Below are positions 15,122 through 15,861 of a DNA stretch of 15,861 nucleotides, in pieces (position 1 is the stretch's first letter; each line of letters starts with the position of its first letter). Source of the DNA: UBA668 sp046052275 (lineage in GTDB: Bacteria; Actinomycetota; Acidimicrobiia; Acidimicrobiales; Ilumatobacteraceae); assembly GCA_046052275.1 (NCBI GenBank), contig JBJOMQ010000084.1, positions 1 to 15,861 of the forward strand, written 5' to 3'. Under the pieces are notes generated by a model. That model did no database searches and was not told the origin of the DNA. It saw only the letters and a list, made by a program, of their open reading frames with translations. A program made the translations under genes and the position numbers.

Positions 15122-15129
15122 AGTATCGT
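15122..15129. promoter_or_regulatory. Putative bidirectional leaderless promoter core
   Basis: The block AGTATCGT contains TATCGT on the plus strand (15124-15129), 7 nt before the ATG at 15137. On the minus strand it contains GATACT (15127-15122), 7 nt before the ATG at 15114. The two -10-like boxes overlap and the two start codons are equidistant from their centre. No -35 elements are obvious. Confidence 0.4.
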
Positions 15130-15136
15130 CGGCGGC

Positions 15137-15861
15137 ATGGCCTCCAGTGCACCGTCAGCGTCCATCGTCGTGCGGTCGCCGTACGACGGCTCAGTGATCG
15201 GCGAGGTGCCGTCGATGACCGCCGACGACGTCGAGCGCGCCGTCGGCACGGCTCGACGGGCACTTGCCGTGCCGCTGCCACTGTGGAGACGGGCGGAGAT
15301 CCTCGATCGGGCGGCTGCACGTCTCGCCGACCGGCGAGAGGAGTTTGCGCAGATCATCGCCCGCGAAGCCGCCAAGCCGATCAAGACGGCGCGCGTCGAG
15401 GCCGAGCGGGCTGTCGGTACCTTTCAGTTCTCCGCCGCCGAGGCCCGCAAGCTCGGGGGCGAGATGATCCCGCTCGATGCGATTCCCGCTGGTGAGGGAA
15501 AGATCGGCTTCACGCTGCGCGTGCCAATCGGCGTAGTGGGCGCGATCGCGCCATTCAACTTCCCGCTCAACCTCGTCGCCCACAAGCTCGGGCCTGCCAT
15601 CGCTGCTGGATGCCCAGTAGTGCTCAAGCCGGCATCCCAGACTCCCTTCAGCTCCCTGGCGCTTGCATCGATGCTGGTTGACGAGTGCGGACTTCCGGCC
15701 GAGTACCTGCAGGTGGTCACAGGAAGCGGCAGCGTCGTCGGCAACGCACTCGTCGACCATCCCGATGTCGCGCTCATCACCTTCACCGGATCGCCCGAGG
15801 TGGGCTGGGACATCAGGGCTCGCGCCCCGCGGAAGCGTGTCGGCCTCGAACTCGGCAACAA
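15137..15861 (+). CDS. Aldehyde dehydrogenase family protein (partial, 3' end outside window)
   Basis: The first 241 residues of an NAD(P)+-dependent aldehyde dehydrogenase run off the window edge. The N-terminus (SPYDGSVIGEVPSMTADDVERAV) and the Rossmann domain are clear. PFNFPLNLVAHKLGPAIAAG at 139-158 includes the conserved Asn141, VVLKPA at 161-166 includes the cofactor-binding Lys164, and FTGSPEVG at 216-223 is the GxxxxG-type NAD loop. The segment GLELGN at 236-241 carries the general base Glu238, with Asn where many ALDHs have Gly. The catalytic Cys lies beyond the window. It oxidises an aldehyde to an acid in the cytoplasm. It is divergent from the phosphodiesterase and probably shares its promoter, so it may handle an aldehyde product of the cluster, which is inference. 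The reading frame extends to the last base with no stop. Confidence 0.92.
   Translation, partial: MASSAPSASIVVRSPYDGSVIGEVPSMTADDVERAVGTARRALAVPLPLWRRAEILDRAAARLADRREEFAQIIAREAAKPIKTARVEAERAVGTFQFSAAEARKLGGEMIPLDAIPAGEGKIGFTLRVPIGVVGAIAPFNFPLNLVAHKLGPAIAAGCPVVLKPASQTPFSSLALASMLVDECGLPAEYLQVVTGSGSVVGNALVDHPDVALITFTGSPEVGWDIRARAPRKRVGLELGN

Overview
The window is about 15.9 kb of high-GC, densely coding DNA. Its codon use is strongly G/C at third positions, and the genes lie in short blocks on alternating strands. The genes point to an actinobacterium, most probably of the class Acidimicrobiia. That placement is inference from remembered family resemblance: an actinobacterial 'lipid droplet-associated' type protein, an Arg/Asp-rich conserved hypothetical of a kind I associate with Acidimicrobiia, and the style of the ABC transporter and FAD oxidoreductase. 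No tRNA, rRNA, CRISPR array, insertion sequence, integrase or phage gene is visible, and no gap between genes exceeds about 150 bp.

Layout. Bases 1-1077 (+): a probable gene tail, a conserved hypothetical protein and a GNAT acetyltransferase. Bases 1082-3510 (-): an Arg/Asp-repeat protein followed by an enoyl-CoA hydratase-family enzyme. Bases 3574-4979 (+): a gamma-carbonic anhydrase-like left-handed beta-helix protein overlapping prmA (ribosomal protein L11 methyltransferase). Bases 4920-6342 (-): an FAD-dependent oxidoreductase of the phytoene-desaturase type, broken by an internal deletion and frameshift. Bases 6390-8443 (+): a creatininase-family amidohydrolase overlapping an M20 amidase of the allantoate/N-carbamoyl-amino-acid hydrolase type. 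A 13-bp-stem hairpin separates these from the converging minus-strand genes. Bases 8516-15114 (-), in transcription order: glycerophosphodiester phosphodiesterase, gamma-glutamyltransferase-like Ntn hydrolase, cytosine-deaminase-like amidohydrolase, then the ATPase, permease and lipoprotein of a NitT/TauT/THI5-type ABC importer. Bases 15137-15861 (+): the 5' part of an aldehyde dehydrogenase, running off the end.

Working together. The region 6390-15861 looks like an uptake and hydrolysis cluster. An importer of the family that carries small organic N/S compounds or pyrimidines sits among four different C-N hydrolases (creatininase-like, M20, amidohydrolase, GGT-like), a phosphodiesterase and an aldehyde dehydrogenase. 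A plausible role is scavenging nitrogen and carbon from a cyclic amide, ureido or pyrimidine-like compound. The substrate cannot be read from sequence, and two residues that CodA uses to recognise cytosine appear replaced in the amidohydrolase.

Expression. Most block-leading genes carry a TAnnnT (or nAnnnT) -10-like hexamer only 6-8 nt before the start codon and no Shine-Dalgarno sequence, the pattern expected for leaderless mRNAs. Downstream genes are mostly coupled by ATGA overlaps. The ABC substrate-binding lipoprotein is the exception, with a near-perfect Shine-Dalgarno sequence.
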